Assembly (NCBI GenBank): GCA_018873245.2
Contig: JAEMBT020000002.1
Location: 12,522,001 to 12,586,000, forward strand
Reading direction: 5' to 3'
Length of the DNA: 64,000 nt
Source: Archegozetes longisetosus
Taxonomy: Eukaryota; Arthropoda; Arachnida; Sarcoptiformes; Trhypochthoniidae
Part shown: one piece after another, positions 38,550-52,600 of the stretch
How the letters are laid out: every line of letters begins with the position of its first letter
How positions within the stretch are numbered: position 1 is the stretch's first letter
Notes under the pieces: generated by a model
What the model saw: only the letters and a program-made list of their open reading frames with translations
Database searches by the model: none
What the model was told of the DNA's origin: nothing
Position numbers and translations under genes: made by a program

Positions 38550-39170
38550 ATGGTCATTTGTTTGTACGTTCTATTGCTTTTAACCGTCAATCTCAATTAT
38601 ATTTACGGACAGTTGTATTACGACCACGATTACGATGGACATGGCTATCATCCCCATCAACCCCATCATCCTCCATTAGTTACCGTAAATAAAGGCGATG
38701 GTATTTATCATGACGATAAAAAACATGTTGGAGTTCATGTACCGTAAGAAAAAATTCTTTTTGCTTGACTTATAAACTATTTATTTAATGCTTTAACTTA
38801 CAGTAATATACTGTAAATCTTAAAGTTTTACCACATTATATAAATGACTTAAGACTCTCCATCTCTTCTGATGAACTGAAACTTTGTATTTCATTGAAGT
38901 TTGAAGGCTAAACATTAGAACACAGTAGTAATGATTGAATTTCACAATTTAAAAAACTTTTAAGTAACTGAAATTGAACTTAATTTCAGCCACATCTATA
39001 ACATGGATCTGCTCAAGTCTCCACACGAAGGGTTAGGTTTAGGTATCAATGTTCTCAAGGGTTTGGTTCGAGTAAATTTGCACAGGAATCGTAATCCATT
39101 CACTGGACATAAGTCTGGACCCATTTCTGTTGAAGTTGGAGGAGTTCCAGTCTACAACAAACTTCATTAA
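38550..39170 (+). CDS. Small secreted His-rich protein of unknown function
   Basis: Two exons, 38550-38743 and 38990-39170, phase-consistent, 124 aa. Seen: a clear signal peptide (about 1-20, ending IYG before Gln); then an acidic and His/Pro-rich segment (YYDHDYDGHGYHPHQPHHPP); then a more ordered part with KKHVGVHVP, KSPHEGLGLGINVLKGLVRV, a short basic stretch with HRNRN, and the C-terminal motif GPISVEVGGVPVYNKLH. The His-rich stretch could bind metal, but that is inference. I do not recognise the family. The splice, the frame and an AATAAA 13 nt after the stop (39183) support a real gene. Confidence 0.75.
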
Positions 39171-39421
39171 TCATCAACCATTAATAAATTTTATTAAGAA
39201 ATTGTGACAAAATTTTCTTGGCTTTCATATAAATAAATACCAACAGATGTCATCACATGTAAACTGTTTTTAAAAAATCAAAATAAATTCACGTGTTTTA
39301 GGTTTTGTTCAATCTTTGAATCAAAATGTGTTTCAATTAATTTATTAATTTAACTAATAAATGATTCGTAATATTAGTAGTTTTTATTGTTTAAAGGTTT
39401 TAAATTGACTATCAACAAGAA

Positions 39422-42400
39422 ATGTCGAGAATTTTTATTCAAAATTTACCCAAACACGTAAGTTTCTATGATTTGATCAACTTTTTGAGATTAAAATACA
39501 TGATCACTGTTTTAATGGCAGATAAATGAATCAGAACTCAGAAAAAGATTTGAATCTAAAGGAGAGATAACTGACATCAGAATAAATAAGGAAAAAGGGC
39601 ACGCAATCATTGGATACAAACAAGAGTCAGAAGCAAACGAAGCCGTCAATTACTTCAATAAAACTTATATTAATGCGAGTAAAATAAGTGTTAAATTAAG
39701 TGCAGACCAATCCGACAAATTCGCTAAATTTAATAAAAATTCGACCAAATTCTCAAAAAATAAGAGCAACACAGAAGATAATGAAGAGAAGAATGAAAAT
39801 TTTAGTAAAGATGAAGTTATCAAAAAAGAAAAACTGGACCCTTTTAATGAACTAAAAGACGATCCAGAGTTCGAGCAATTTCTGAAAGTTCAGCGAAATA
39901 TTGACTCAGCTAAAGGAAAACATGTTTGGAGTAATGACATGATTATTAATGATAATAAAGAGGTAATTGATCAAAGTGAGGATAACTTGGAAAAGAGCAG
40001 TCGGAAAAAGATGACGATAATGCGAGTGAGAATAAAAATAATAAAAATAAAAGTAATAAAAATAAGAAAAAGACTGAATCGAAACCAAAATTTTTGCCGG
40101 AAACTATACATGAATTCACAGTCAAATTAAAAGGTCTTCCGTATAAAGTTAAGAAAAGACAAGTTAAAGAGTTTTTGAAACCATTGAAACCAATTAGTTT
40201 AAGGTTAGTGCCAAAAGTCAAAGGAATCGCTTACGTGTCATTCGAGACGATCAAAGAACTAAAACAAGCACTGATCAAACACAGAGGATTTCTTGACGGA
40301 CATCGAATAGAGATCGTTAAGTGCAACGTCAAGGAACAAAAGCAGACCGAAGCTAATGCTAAATCGAATGAACCAAAATGGAAAAATGCAGAACCAGCTG
40401 AAGAACCAGTCGGTGAATCCGGAAGAATATTTGTTAGAAATCTTTCTTATACTTGTGATGAAAATGATTTGCGCGAGCTGTTTGCCAAATATGGAGAATT
40501 ATCCGAGTTTCATATGCCTATCGATTCGTATACTAAGAAACCTAAGGGTATTGCATTCGTTACTTTCATGTTTCCTGAACATGCGGTCAAAGCCTTTTCA
40601 GAATTAGATCGAACTGACTTCCAGGGAAGACTTTTACATTTGATTCCTGCAAGAGCAAAACCCGATAAAGTGGAGCCACCGTTTGCTGCAGATGATGGAA
40701 GCTCTTTCAAAAAGAAGAAAGAAATTGAAAAGAAAGTGCAGGCCAACAAATCTCATCAATGGAATACTCTATTCATAGGTTCTAACGCTGTCGCAGATGT
40801 CATGTCCAAGAAGTTCAATATTAAAAAGTCAGAATTATTAGCGGACAGCAATGCCAACGATAGTGTTGCAGTCAGAATGGCTTTGGGAGAAACACAAATT
40901 GTTAATGAAGTGCGACGATTCTTATTACAAAACGGCGTTAGTTTGAAATCTTTTAGCGAAACCGAGACTGAGAGAAGTAAGAATGTTATCCTAGTTAAGA
41001 ATTTGCCGGCAAATACGAAATCAGAAGAAATAAGTGAACTTTTCAACAACTTCGGACTGGTTACGAGAGTTATTTTGCCACCAAATGGAGTCACTGCTAT
41101 CGTGGAAATGCAAGAACCAAATGAAGCTAAGACTGCATTTAACAAACTCGCATATAATAACTTCAAGCACTATCCATTATATTTAGAATGGGCACCAAAT
41201 AACGTTTTCAGAGATAATTCTGATGAAAATATTGACGAAGAAATCGAAGCCAGTGTGAAACCAGGGGAAGAAGATATTAGTAATGAAACTACTGATAAAA
41301 CTGGTTTTGATGCGGATGTTGAACCGGAAGATGACACGACTATATTTGTTAAAAACTTAAATTTTGATACAAACGAAGAAGATTTCAGAAATCATTTTGC
41401 AAAATGTGGTCAAATACATAGCGCAACAATTGCTTACAAAAAGAATAGTAACGAGAAACTGTCAATGGGTTATGGATTTGTTCAGTTTGTATACAGAAAA
41501 TCAGCACAAAAAGCATTGAAAGAAATGCAGCACTCAACACTTGATGGCCATTCACTAGAATTAAAGATTTCGAATAGGACCACAAAAATGTATTACGAGA
41601 TTAATCTGTTTTCTTAATTATAAGTTGGATTTTTTTCATAATTTTTGAATTGAATTATTTGATAGAAAACAAAGAAATGTATTAGAAATAGGAAGAAAAG
41701 GCGATGAAAAACAGACGGGAACCAAAATTTGTGTGAAGAATATACCATTTGAAGCGAGTATTGAAGATGTGAAAAAGCTTTTCAGGTAAGATTTTTTTTG
41801 AGAGTCGAAGAACTATCGCGTCAATTTGCATGAAGTGGTATTCAAAGCTGTTAAAGCGTTAAATTATTTGCAAAAAACTCATTGTCATCTTATAATTTGT
41901 TTGGCACAATTCGTGAACTTTGTTAAGCGGATGATCGCATAAATGAGTACTAATGCAAATGCTTTGAATTTGTAGAAGTGTGTCCATTCCTCCACAATAT
42001 CTAATAGAATTATACACCCTTTACATTCATTATCTAAAGATTGAAATATGTATTTTTATTTTACAGCGTTTTCGGTGAACTCAAAGCCGTACGTCTTCCG
42101 AAAAAATTGGCAGAAATCGGATCTTATCGGGGATTTGGTTTTGTAGATTTTGTAACTAAAAATGATGCGAAAGTACGTTGACTGCACTCAATGATAGTGT
42201 TTACTAGTTTTTCTTTCGTTCAACAAAGTTGTAAAATTTTTATAAAGGGATTTATTTTGCCTCTTAACTCAGTTGAATCGCAAACCTTATTCTGTTTGTA
42301 TTATTTCTTTATACCAGTATAGAATTCAATATATTATGCATGAAAAGTTCAGATTTAACTAGAGTTTATTCTTTTTTCTATGCATTTTTAAGAGAGCATT

Positions 42401-43245
42401 CGATGCCTTATGCCATAGCACGCATTTCTATGGGAGACCATTAGTGTTGGAGTGGGCCAATGATACAACTGAAAAGTCTTCATCAATTGTTAACACCGAA
42501 GCCAAACGCGTTGCTGCAAAAACTGCACAGAAGTTTAGTAAAGGTATGACAGTATAGAATAAACTCGAGCGAACAGATTCAAGATGAAAACAAAAATGTT
42601 TTGAACCAAAGTTAATGAATCAAATAATACATGCACTAAAAGTTGTTCTGCGGGCATAGAGCCAGAGTAGGCTAAGATATAAGTTGATAGTAGAATGAGT
42701 GCGTTTTCGACCTATGCCTATGAAATGCCAAAAACAGTCACTTTACAGTCGACTGCGCCCCAGAACTCTGAGCTGTCATCAGCAGACAAACTACTGTGAG
42801 CTGAGAGCTGCCGAATATGCCAGATGAAACAAAACCCGAGTTAAAGGCGCGTTCTTAATGCAATTTAGAGATGAACTGAAAAATTTTGCTCAAATAATGT
42901 TATGCTTTCGCACAAAATAGTAAACTGACGTCCGTAAAAAATATATATATGAATTTTGGTAGCGATCTGTGCTTTGGGCGCGTTTTTAGACCCCTTACTG
43001 TTATGCGGTGCAGTTTAATTGAGATTTGGGAGTGATTCCAGTCATTCCCTTTCGATAGGATTCTTCCTCCAAGACCTCTCATGGTGTGCTACAACCAGTC
43101 TATCTGTGTTTACATGACAAGTACCACACAATGGAAGAAAGACAGCTATTTATATGCAGATTACGAGAGACTGCATAGACAGACTCCTGCCTTTAACGTG
43201 TAATACTCAAACTATGCGCTACCAAAACATAGTGAGTGAGCGAGT

Positions 43246-43278
<33 letters not shown>

Positions 43279-46200
43279 CACGAATGATCTGCTGCATCAT
43301 TGATTGCATGTCAAGAGTTTGCTTATGAAGCTCTCTTGAGCGGTGAATAGTTAGTGCATTGGCAGACCTTACACTGGAGTCGTGATGCCTGAATGAATTT
43401 GCATTTTTGGCAAAGCTTTTCTATGTTCCCCTTTGGACTCTATTGGTTGAGCTGAGCTTTGACTCACATTTGCACATCACTCCAGGGATTTGATTCGATC
43501 CTTCTGCATCACTTGTGTGTATATATGTGTATATCTATGTACGAGTGTATCACAATCTCTCAGTTTCCAATTATATGGTCGATCCTATCAAATGTATACT
43601 TTTCTAAAACCAAAGTTCTTCCGTACTTCAGTATACGATTAGAATTTGCTTTTTTCGATGTTCAATTTTAAATAAGTCAGTTAATACACAAAAAATTATT
43701 ATCATTTAAAATCTACTAAATTAATTGATTTTTGGCTTCACTAACAAATTTCAAACTACCTTCAAGTTGAATTTCATTTTTGAAAAGAGAAAACTCTCAG
43801 CTTATCAGATTTTATTTGAAATGTCTTTTTTTATTAAGTTATAAATTTGTGACTAATTTTCGGATACTTTTCTCTTTTTGAGTTACACTTTCGTAAAATA
43901 CTCACATTCCTATTCTTCTACTTTGTTAGAGATTCTGTTTCCAACAACAAAGTTATTAGTAACTTGATTAAATCATTCAAACTTTAATGTCTTTCAAATT
44001 GTTAGTCATTGAATTGTTCTAGATTATTCAGGAACACTTTGTATTATAAATATTTAATGCGTCTATTTGTGATTGTCATTCGATGGTACCCTCTTTTTGT
44101 AATGTTTCATTTCATTTTCAATTTATTTTTGGAATTATCATTTTGTATAATGATGTAATTATTAAATAATTTATTTTGGACTCGAAACAAACGTAACTGT
44201 TTTCTGAACTCGTCAACAACTACACGTTTCTAACGATTTTTTAAGTCGATAATTCAACTTAAATCGACAGACTTTTTATGATCTTTTGAAGATTTCTAAA
44301 CTTTTATGCTTCTAAATTATTAAATTGAAACATAATAATTTTGAGACTTTGTTCGACTTTTTCTCAACTGTAATCGAGTCTTTAAAAAAGAAATATTAAG
44401 TTCTATTGAACAAATTCAGTTATTTTCCAAATAGATTGGCTTATGTTAATCACAAATTAGCAAAAGTTGATTCATTCATTCATTCATTCATTCATTCATT
44501 TATTTATTCATTGATTTATTCTGAGAAATAATACTGATATACATTTCTAGTTTTAATCATTTTAGTTACGGCCCAAATATGTCGGTTTCTTATTTCACAA
44601 ATTTATTGCAAATTTATTTACTTACTCTGTTGTATATGTGACATAATTCATACATTTGAAAATATTTCATTAATACTAATGTGTAAGATTTGAACATTTT
44701 CAGATAACATTCGCATTAAAGAGGCGCATTATACTCCATATATTCAGAATGATATATATTTTACTTATATTATCGACACCTCATTCAGATTGCAATCAAT
44801 AAATAAGACTTATCTTTGATGGAATGATCCGAAAAAAGTTTCAATACGTTTAAGAAGTTTTTAATGCATTGAGAACACTCCGTTTACTTAGCGTTGGCTT
44901 TTCTTCTGATATTGGTCTTTATCAAACATAATCTAAGCATTAATACGAATATATAAGTTTATCACGAAGCCTAACCTCGATTCATAATCACATAAATTGG
45001 ACTAATATTGAAAGTTAGATATAGGATCCTAAATGAAAATTGAAGTTTTGTTATACAATCTATCGTAGAGTTTCTTTGCACAATCCAGTTATGCAGAAAT
45101 GAATTTTGTTTGAGAGCTTGAACTTCAATCTGAGTGGACTCTTCTGTCAAATAATATATTGATATAAAATGTTATATATAGTGGTACTCAAACTAGTGTT
45201 AGGACATCGCTCTAATTCTTGTGAATGATGCGAGGCTTAATCCGTTGGGAAATAGGATTACTTTAAAAATGTTTCAACAGTAGATATTTGGAAATTTTGG
45301 AAGACTTTCGAGATTCTGCTGTTCGAGTGTTGAATTTCTGATGTTCAAATGTAAAAGCTTTTTATCTTTTTTTCGATTTAGTGAAAAAATATTGACATGA
45401 AATGAAATATCAAATTGAAATAAGATTGGTTTGAACCAGTACAAACTTAACAAAAAAGTTATTCTATATGTTTTACGTTAAACAGAATCGCGTAGTCGAG
45501 ATGTTATGCGAGACAGATCTGATGTAAAAAGTTTTCACTCGTTTCTGTTATATTGATGATCTGTAACCTATTCTGCTTCGCTCTCCTCTTTATGAGTTAG
45601 TTTTGTTTTGGTGAAGTGCAGTTTATTCTAAACAGAGAGTGATGCTCGGCTCGAGCCCAACTGTAAGCCAAGCCCCAAATCGAAATTGTTTGCTCTTTCA
45701 TTCTTACTTTTTATTCGATTCGATCATTCTTTTTCTCTTTGATCTATGCATCACTAACTTTGCGCATTAACTATCACTGCCTTTGGATCACTACAAGTAT
45801 TGTGTTGAATGTATGTGTGTGTATGTGTTGGTAGAATGTTGGTTGTCAAGGGACACATCAGCATTTTCTGGTGCAGCGCCTTTTAATTCCTTTTCTTTCT
45901 GCTGAATGTGCACGAATGTCAGAGTCCAACTCATCCAACCTGTGCCTTAACTTACGAAAAGTCAACTCTAACGTAGATTAAGATATTATGTGAAGAAGAT
46001 GTGAGATTCTCTCTCATTCTCACTTTATTACAAATAATATTTTTTATTTGCAAATTCAAACGGACACAGAAAAAAGGCTCAATATTTCGGTTACTCTAAT
46101 AATACATTAGCAGATATTTGACAGCATAGCATCTCTTTTCTAATATAATTTAATTCCTATATTTCAATTGCATGTTTTACTTCTTTTTTAGTTTTTTTGA

Positions 46201-49200
46201 TTGCGTGCATTTTTTTCGTAAATGTTTCACTACTGGTAGTGATGTGAGTGTGTGTTCAGTGACCGTTCAATAGAGAAATAGATAACTCGTGGGAAAAAAT
46301 CATTGATCCTTCAATGTGTTGCTCACAACTCACTCAATTGTGTGTGCGATCCATCACAAAAATTAGTTTGCACTCCTTTTTCTAACATTAAGATATTTGA
46401 AGTCATTTTTTTCTATAATATATTATTTAGAGTTAGTTTTTGACATTGGTCGTAAGCAAAGTAAGCCGACGAACAAACAACTAGTTATACTTAAATGTCT
46501 TGTAATTTTTGCCTTACATAATGAGAAGCAATGATTTTGCGTTGAAAATGCCATGAGTTTCAATTATTATTTAGAATTGGTTGCACTCACTTAATGCCCT
46601 ATTCTATGCAGAGGCCATGCATTTGCAAAAGCAAACAACCCTTACGCGAACGCTGCAACAAACTTCTTCAAAAGATGTTTTAGATGACAACATAAAAATT
46701 GCACTCAAAATAATAACCGACTTAACTTTAAATTTGCTCTTGTACTCGAGCTAATTTGAAACCTTTGGTTTTAAGCTACTAGTAATAGGACGCATTGTCA
46801 GCAATTTTCGTTTCAAATATGTTTTTTCGTCAGATTCGAGTTCTTTGGCCGAGACTAGATTTAATTTTTTATTTAGTTAATGATAATACATTGAATTGAG
46901 TTGGTTTTTATAAAACTTAATTTATATTAAAATACTGCTCGAAACAGATTGATGTGAAAATAATTTTTCGCACTACTTTTATTATTAATGAGTCGTTGGA
47001 CTGAACGTAAAATAATCTTTTGTGATAATCTTTACGGAAATGTAGTAAATATTTTTGCGGATGCTTTTCTTGTCGACGTTTTGAATTTTTGGTAAGATAA
47101 TTGCAATTCAGTGCCGACTTTGAAAAAAAGTCTTTGAACCACAAAAGTTTTGAATTGAGTTGTAAAAAGTCAGTTTGAAGTTATAGTGGCGTTGAATACA
47201 ATTTTTTGCTTAAATGTAGGCAAAGATATGATAAGTTAGCGAAACACACGATGACTTTATCTTTGATTGTAGGCTTTGTCATAACATACATGATATACTG
47301 TTGAACACGAGAATTGTGAATGCATTCATCCATTTTAATGATTGGATGCGACACTGAGAATCGGCACCGAAAAATTACACACTATTGCCAATAGTAAATG
47401 ACAGACTAGTGGCCACATCAACCATACATTGCTATTCTGTGCTAACTTACTCTAAATCATAGAGAAAAGAAGTAACACAAACTTTGACCTTAACATGTCT
47501 TTTACTCTATTCTTTTCTTATTTATATCTATGCTTTATTTTCAAACTTTTATATTCGCACAACATATAGAAATGTTAATATAATATAAAGGACAGAGAGA
47601 ATAGATTTGAATGAAAATTTCACTCAATCCACTCTTCTTTATGTTTATCATTTGGTGGTCTATTGTTCGCATCTCAGAATAGGTTGATTGTAGATTTACT
47701 CCTAGTACTCAAAGTTGTTGTTTTTCTCATATTTTCATTACAATTTAGTGCTAATACAAATTGAACTGATCAGTGTTTCGATAAGTTATTGATTGTGATC
47801 TAAGAATAATACGAAATTGTTTTTCAAGTTACAAAACTTGATTACCATTGGAAACATAAATAAAACCGAAATATCTAACAATATTTTATAGAGTAGGCAT
47901 AAATATTTTTTCTTAGCTATTGAATCTCGATCTTGTAAGAAAAGTGGTGCCAGTCTTCGATCACAAGATTCAGTTGGAGTCGCAGTTAGACTTGTATTTT
48001 CAGATTTATTTTCAAATGGATGTATAAATTGGCAAAAAATGATTACTGAAACGGCGTCCTAAATATGTATGAGATTGAGAATAGTTATCATATTCTCTGA
48101 TTTTACATTTCGTGTATGCATTATATGACTTGTTTGTAGTCATGTAATGCCAGTACGTTTGCCGACTTGCAAATGATTAATGATTGGCCGTAATTTACAC
48201 CTAATACTATTGCATCTGCACTGCAGCACGCATTCCATGTTTTTCAATTGGTATTTTTGTCAGGAAACATATTGCTCTTCAACAAAAGGTGAATCTGCTG
48301 CAGGCATTTCCTATGAGATCTGTAAAACTAATAGTAGGCAAACCGCAAATAGAAAGCAATGGGTAATGTAGTGACGAGTCTTTGACCCGTTTTACATATT
48401 GCATGCATTCAAACATTCATAATTGATCGTCAATTTTTCATATCTACTCATATTTTTGTGGTAAATGCCAAAAATTTTTTGAAAAATTAAGTATTGTTTA
48501 TCTTTTCCAAGAACAACCATTATATATCTCAACTTTTTCCTTATTATAAATTACAATACATTGTGTTATGGAATATTCTTAGAGCTTGGTTTTTGTTTAG
48601 TACAGCCATGCCTTAAACCCATTGCTAGCTTAAGGAATTAATGTGTTGCTCACATTATTCACAAACAAAGTTGAAAATCACATTTCAGTATGACAGCAAG
48701 TCTAAAAAGTCTTAAGTCTTATCGAATATATGTAGTCTTCTCACCTACACTTTTCAATAATATTCACCAAATATTAAGACGTATTATTAAGTTCGCACTA
48801 ATCTAAACCAGAAATAGATTGAAGTTCTAGTCTTGTTTCTTTTAAATTTCTGATCGGAACCAAAAATAAGAAAAATGCACAAAACCTGACCGTAAAACAA
48901 TCTACTGAAGTACTCTACTCATAAATGATTGATAGTCACATCTGAATTACTGAGTGACTACAATTATGACTATTGTTGCCAAACGTTTGCGTATTTGATT
49001 TAGTTTTCTACTTATTTTCACTTTAATATATTGGAATCAATTACTTATTTGATGAACATTTAAAACGAACAATTGTTGTTTAGCTGACAAAATATGACTT
49101 CTGTCTAATGTAAGGTTAACTCGTGTTTATTTTATTAATTCTCAGTGAAATAAATTGTGACAAGTGCTTTCTGTTGGACAAACTTTATTTGAATGGTAAT

Positions 49201-49673
49201 TTGCGAACTTTTATGCCATGTATTTGATTAAACAAACCATAAAAGGAATGCAGTGTTACGATAAATCTATTTGTTCAAATGGTCTATATTTAAGTTTATT
49301 GGCTTAAGTAATAAATATGTTTTTACGATAAACCTTCATTTTTGCAAACATACATTTTTCATTACTTTTTCAACTCTTAAAAACAATTTAAAGATCTTAC
49401 AGATTGTAACAGTTTGCAAACTTGAATGAACTCTTACTTAAATTATTTTTTGACAGTCACGTATCGATAGGTAGATATTGATAAAGAAAATACCTTATAT
49501 TTTTATTCAAATTTAGATTATTTTTCAACCTTAAACACGTACAGCATTTTCAATACATTTAATAATTATTGTTTTTAAACATATTTATAGGTCCAGCGCG
49601 AAAACGACTGAAGAAATCCGATATGATCAACGATTTAGAGGCTAAAACATCGATCACATACACCGACGATTAA
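39422..49673 (+). CDS. RBM19: RBM19/Mrd1, six-RRM ribosome biogenesis factor
   Basis: Nucleolar RNA-binding protein needed for pre-rRNA cleavage and 18S formation (Mrd1 in yeast). Exons by eye: 39422-39457, 39522-41589, 41666-41785, 42067-42172, 42393-42543, 49591-49673. All six RRMs are seen: RRM1 from [13 protein letters not shown]2 around [23 protein letters not shown]3 with [23 protein letters not shown]4 with [23 protein letters not shown]5 with [19 protein letters not shown]6 with [12 protein letters not shown] and GFGFVDFV. The C-terminus is basic then acidic ([11 protein letters not shown] to YTDD). Length is about 854 aa, as in Mrd1. The frame breaks once between 39986 and 40010 in a Lys/Glu-rich linker. 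One missing A would restore it; a 38-nt intron at 39963-40000 would also fit but is shorter than any other intron here. The last intron is 7 kb. Poly(A) signal at 49966. Confidence 0.92.
43246..43280 (+). repeat. (GA)n tract
   Basis: About 35 bp of GA repeat with one interruption, preceded by GTGAGTGAGCGAGTGA, inside the RBM19 last intron. GA tracts can bind GAGA-type factors in insects; whether they do here is unknown. Confidence 0.9.
44471..44510 (+). repeat. (ATTC)n tract
   Basis: About ten ATTC/ATTT tetranucleotide units in the RBM19 last intron. Simple microsatellite. Confidence 0.9.
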
Positions 49674-52600
49674 TTTATTCGCAACTTTTACTAAAATATA
49701 TGAAATCCAATTTCGTTTTGAGTGACATTAAAGTAGATCTGCCCTAACGTTGATCTGCATCGCATTCAAAACAATGTGCGCCCCATAGACTGTTAGAAAT
49801 TGAAAAAATCACATTATTTGAAAGTTTGCGTGTCCGTAATCTTCACATTTCCATGTCTTATTAATTTGGCATTTATTGAGGATAACTATTTTTTCGAAGT
49901 GACTTATCACTCATAGTTTCAAAATAAGAATAATAATTGTATAAACCTATATAAATGTATAGCTCAATAAAAAGATATTTTCAGTAATTTTCAATATTTT
50001 TTGATAGAAACCTAAGCAGAATATTATTGAAACTAACCAATTTCAATCATAACAGTTTTTTTCACTATAAGATTACTATAATATACCTATTGAACAAGGT
50101 TATTTATTATTATTGTTGTATTTGTTATATTTGTATAAACTTTGACACACAAAAGTCCACGCGAACCAATTGTTTATTTGTAAAATAATTTAACTTAATT
50201 TGTACCTATGATTATTTGATTTGTTTTTCCTTGAGTGCGTAGAAGAAAATCTGTACTACATTAGAATTTGTGGAAATAATCACCATTAATATAGATACAG
50301 GTATTACTAATTGATTGCGAAACAAGGAGTGGGTCTGCTTTCAATTGTCTTTCTTTGCAGAGACAATGAGTTATAAATAAATGAATGGCTGAATACCACA
50401 CAAGTGCTAAACAGTTAGCGTGAAATTTGCTGCAGTGCCTAATAAAATATTGATGATTATGTTTGCACTGCTGTAACTCGATATAAGCTTAAAGATAATA
50501 ATAATAATAATGATAATACATAGTAATAAATGGTAAATGATTGCCAAACACTTAGATAACTGGGATTGGGATATATTTGTTGACAAAGTTCCGCCTCTTA
50601 TCCCCTCATTCTCTCATTGAGTTGCATGTCATTGATGTGAGAACAGTAAGAGATGGTTTGACTACTGCTTTGATTAGTGGCTTTTTATTCTGCATGTCAT
50701 GCTTGTCAACTGATGTCCTTTATCTTTAATCTGACGTACCTCTGCTAATGCTATTCAGGAGTATTAAACAGTCTCTCAATGCGCCTGCAATGAGATAAGT
50801 GTATATCCACTCACGTCAGGCACTTATGTCGCATTCCATTATCATTGAGGTATACCTTCTCTATTGCTTTATTATCATTTTCCCATACCTTTCATGAGTT
50901 ATGATACCTAAACCACAAACTTTAAGTTATGCTCATTTAATGCTTAATTTGGTTGTCTTTCAGTATGTCTTTAAAAACTTCAAGTTTTTAGTGTCTAATT
51001 CAACTGAACGGCATCTCGTTTTTAGATCTATCGAATCAAACCTAAAGCTGCAAATCGTTGCCTAAAAATGATTTTCTAAGCATTTTTTGTTACAATTTTT
51101 GTCATAAAAGTAAAAATCAAACAAAATGAGTGTTTTAGCTGAAATTGAATGTGATTTTTTCGTCTTTGACCTGAATAAAAATGAGATAAACTAATGAATA
51201 GTATTTTAACAAATTTAAACAAATAACATGAAACCTGTTAAAGTTTAAATGATTTGAGCATTGATGAGCCAGCACAAAACCATTAATCAGAATGAAATAT
51301 TGATAATTGTTTGATAAAAGTTTGTTTAATAATTTGTTTATGCAATTGATTATGGATAAATCATTAGCACCTCAATCGTGTGAGTGGTTCAATAACTCAA
51401 TTTTGCTCGACATTACATAAAATAAAAGCTAAATAGTCTGTGGCAGCAAAAGGTGTACTTTTCTTCTTTTTCTTTCCCTTAATTATTGACTTTGAAGTAA
51501 CATTTAATTTGACTTCTGTGCCGTTAGTCAAATGTTAAACTATTTTGCCCTAAAATACCTGAAAAGTTATTAAAGCATAAATTTGTTACTATTCTGGAAA
51601 CGTTTGTCGTATAGATACGATCTCAGTTTGAATATTGTTCTCATATCCTAACTCAAGATAGTATTGAAAATTGGAAATCCACAATTTTTAAACAAAATCT
51701 TGCCCGTTATTCATCATTAATAAAATCGATGAAATGTTGTAAATCTAGAAATTAATAACTTGTTTTGAACCAATGTTTTAATGAAATTTTCACGAATGTG
51801 TGAGTTTTATGTCAGGAGTGATTTGAGAGAAGAGCTTCTATACTCTGACACAGATATATTTTGTTAATGATCTCTTCTATACTTATTTTATAGAAGTGCC
51901 CTATCCTTTTCTATCCTTTCCTATCCTTTTCGCGCGCAGAATAGAAATACATGTCGTTACCATTGATTGACTTTTGTTTCAAAAGTTTTTCCTTTTGTGC
52001 AGAAAGTGGTGCCATTATAGCAGATGATATTACGCGCGTTTCTCTCATATTATTTGATTTGGTTCGCTTGATTTAGCTCAGAGTTTGCAACTGAAAAAAG
52101 ATCGTTTCGTTTAATGAGTGCTCATATATCGCGTTTCTAACTCTAAATTGAGACATAAGGCGTTAGGAATATTCCCTCGAAACTTTTCGCTCAGCTTTAC
52201 TCATATTTCAATAAGAATCGTACGAAATCGGATAAGAATGTATTGCGAGAAAATTGACTCAGGCTTGCAGACAATTTCGCTCATTTTTAAAATAAAAACA
52301 GAAATGTTAGCAATCCATTTACGCCCTAATAAGGTTTTTGGTTAAATGACAGAAAAGTAAATTTAATCACATTCAATTAAATGTAATGCATTTCATTAAT
52401 TTATCATTTGAGACAATGATTTTTGTTTTATTTTTTTCTAGAATTTTATAATATATATATTTATATATAATATATACAATGCAATGTCGAATGAGTTTCT
52501 TAGAGATTAACCGTCTTTGAGATTGAGTCGAATTAAGAGGAAAGTTGAAAAGTTGAAATGCGTTTTTTACTTTTTCAGATGATAACAATTTATCTCTTTT

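Larger units (their letters stand above)
42544..49590. other. 7-kb last intron of RBM19
   Basis: Bounded by G|GTATGA at 42543/42544 and TTTATAG|GT at 49590/49591. It is about 15 times the next largest intron of the gene. It is AT-rich with GC-richer islands near 42650-43450 and 45600-45950. No exon, nested gene or transposon recognised; simple repeats are at 43246 and 44471. Its size and its place beside Lim1 make it a candidate for regulatory sequence. Confidence 0.75.

Noticed and set aside
40756-41166. 136-codon minus-strand open frame
   Set aside because: Shadow of the RBM19 RRM4 region on the plus strand.
42544-49590. Known microRNAs in the RBM19 intron
   Set aside because: A by-eye search for common animal microRNA sequences (for example let-7, miR-9, miR-124, bantam) found none; a structure-based search was not possible.
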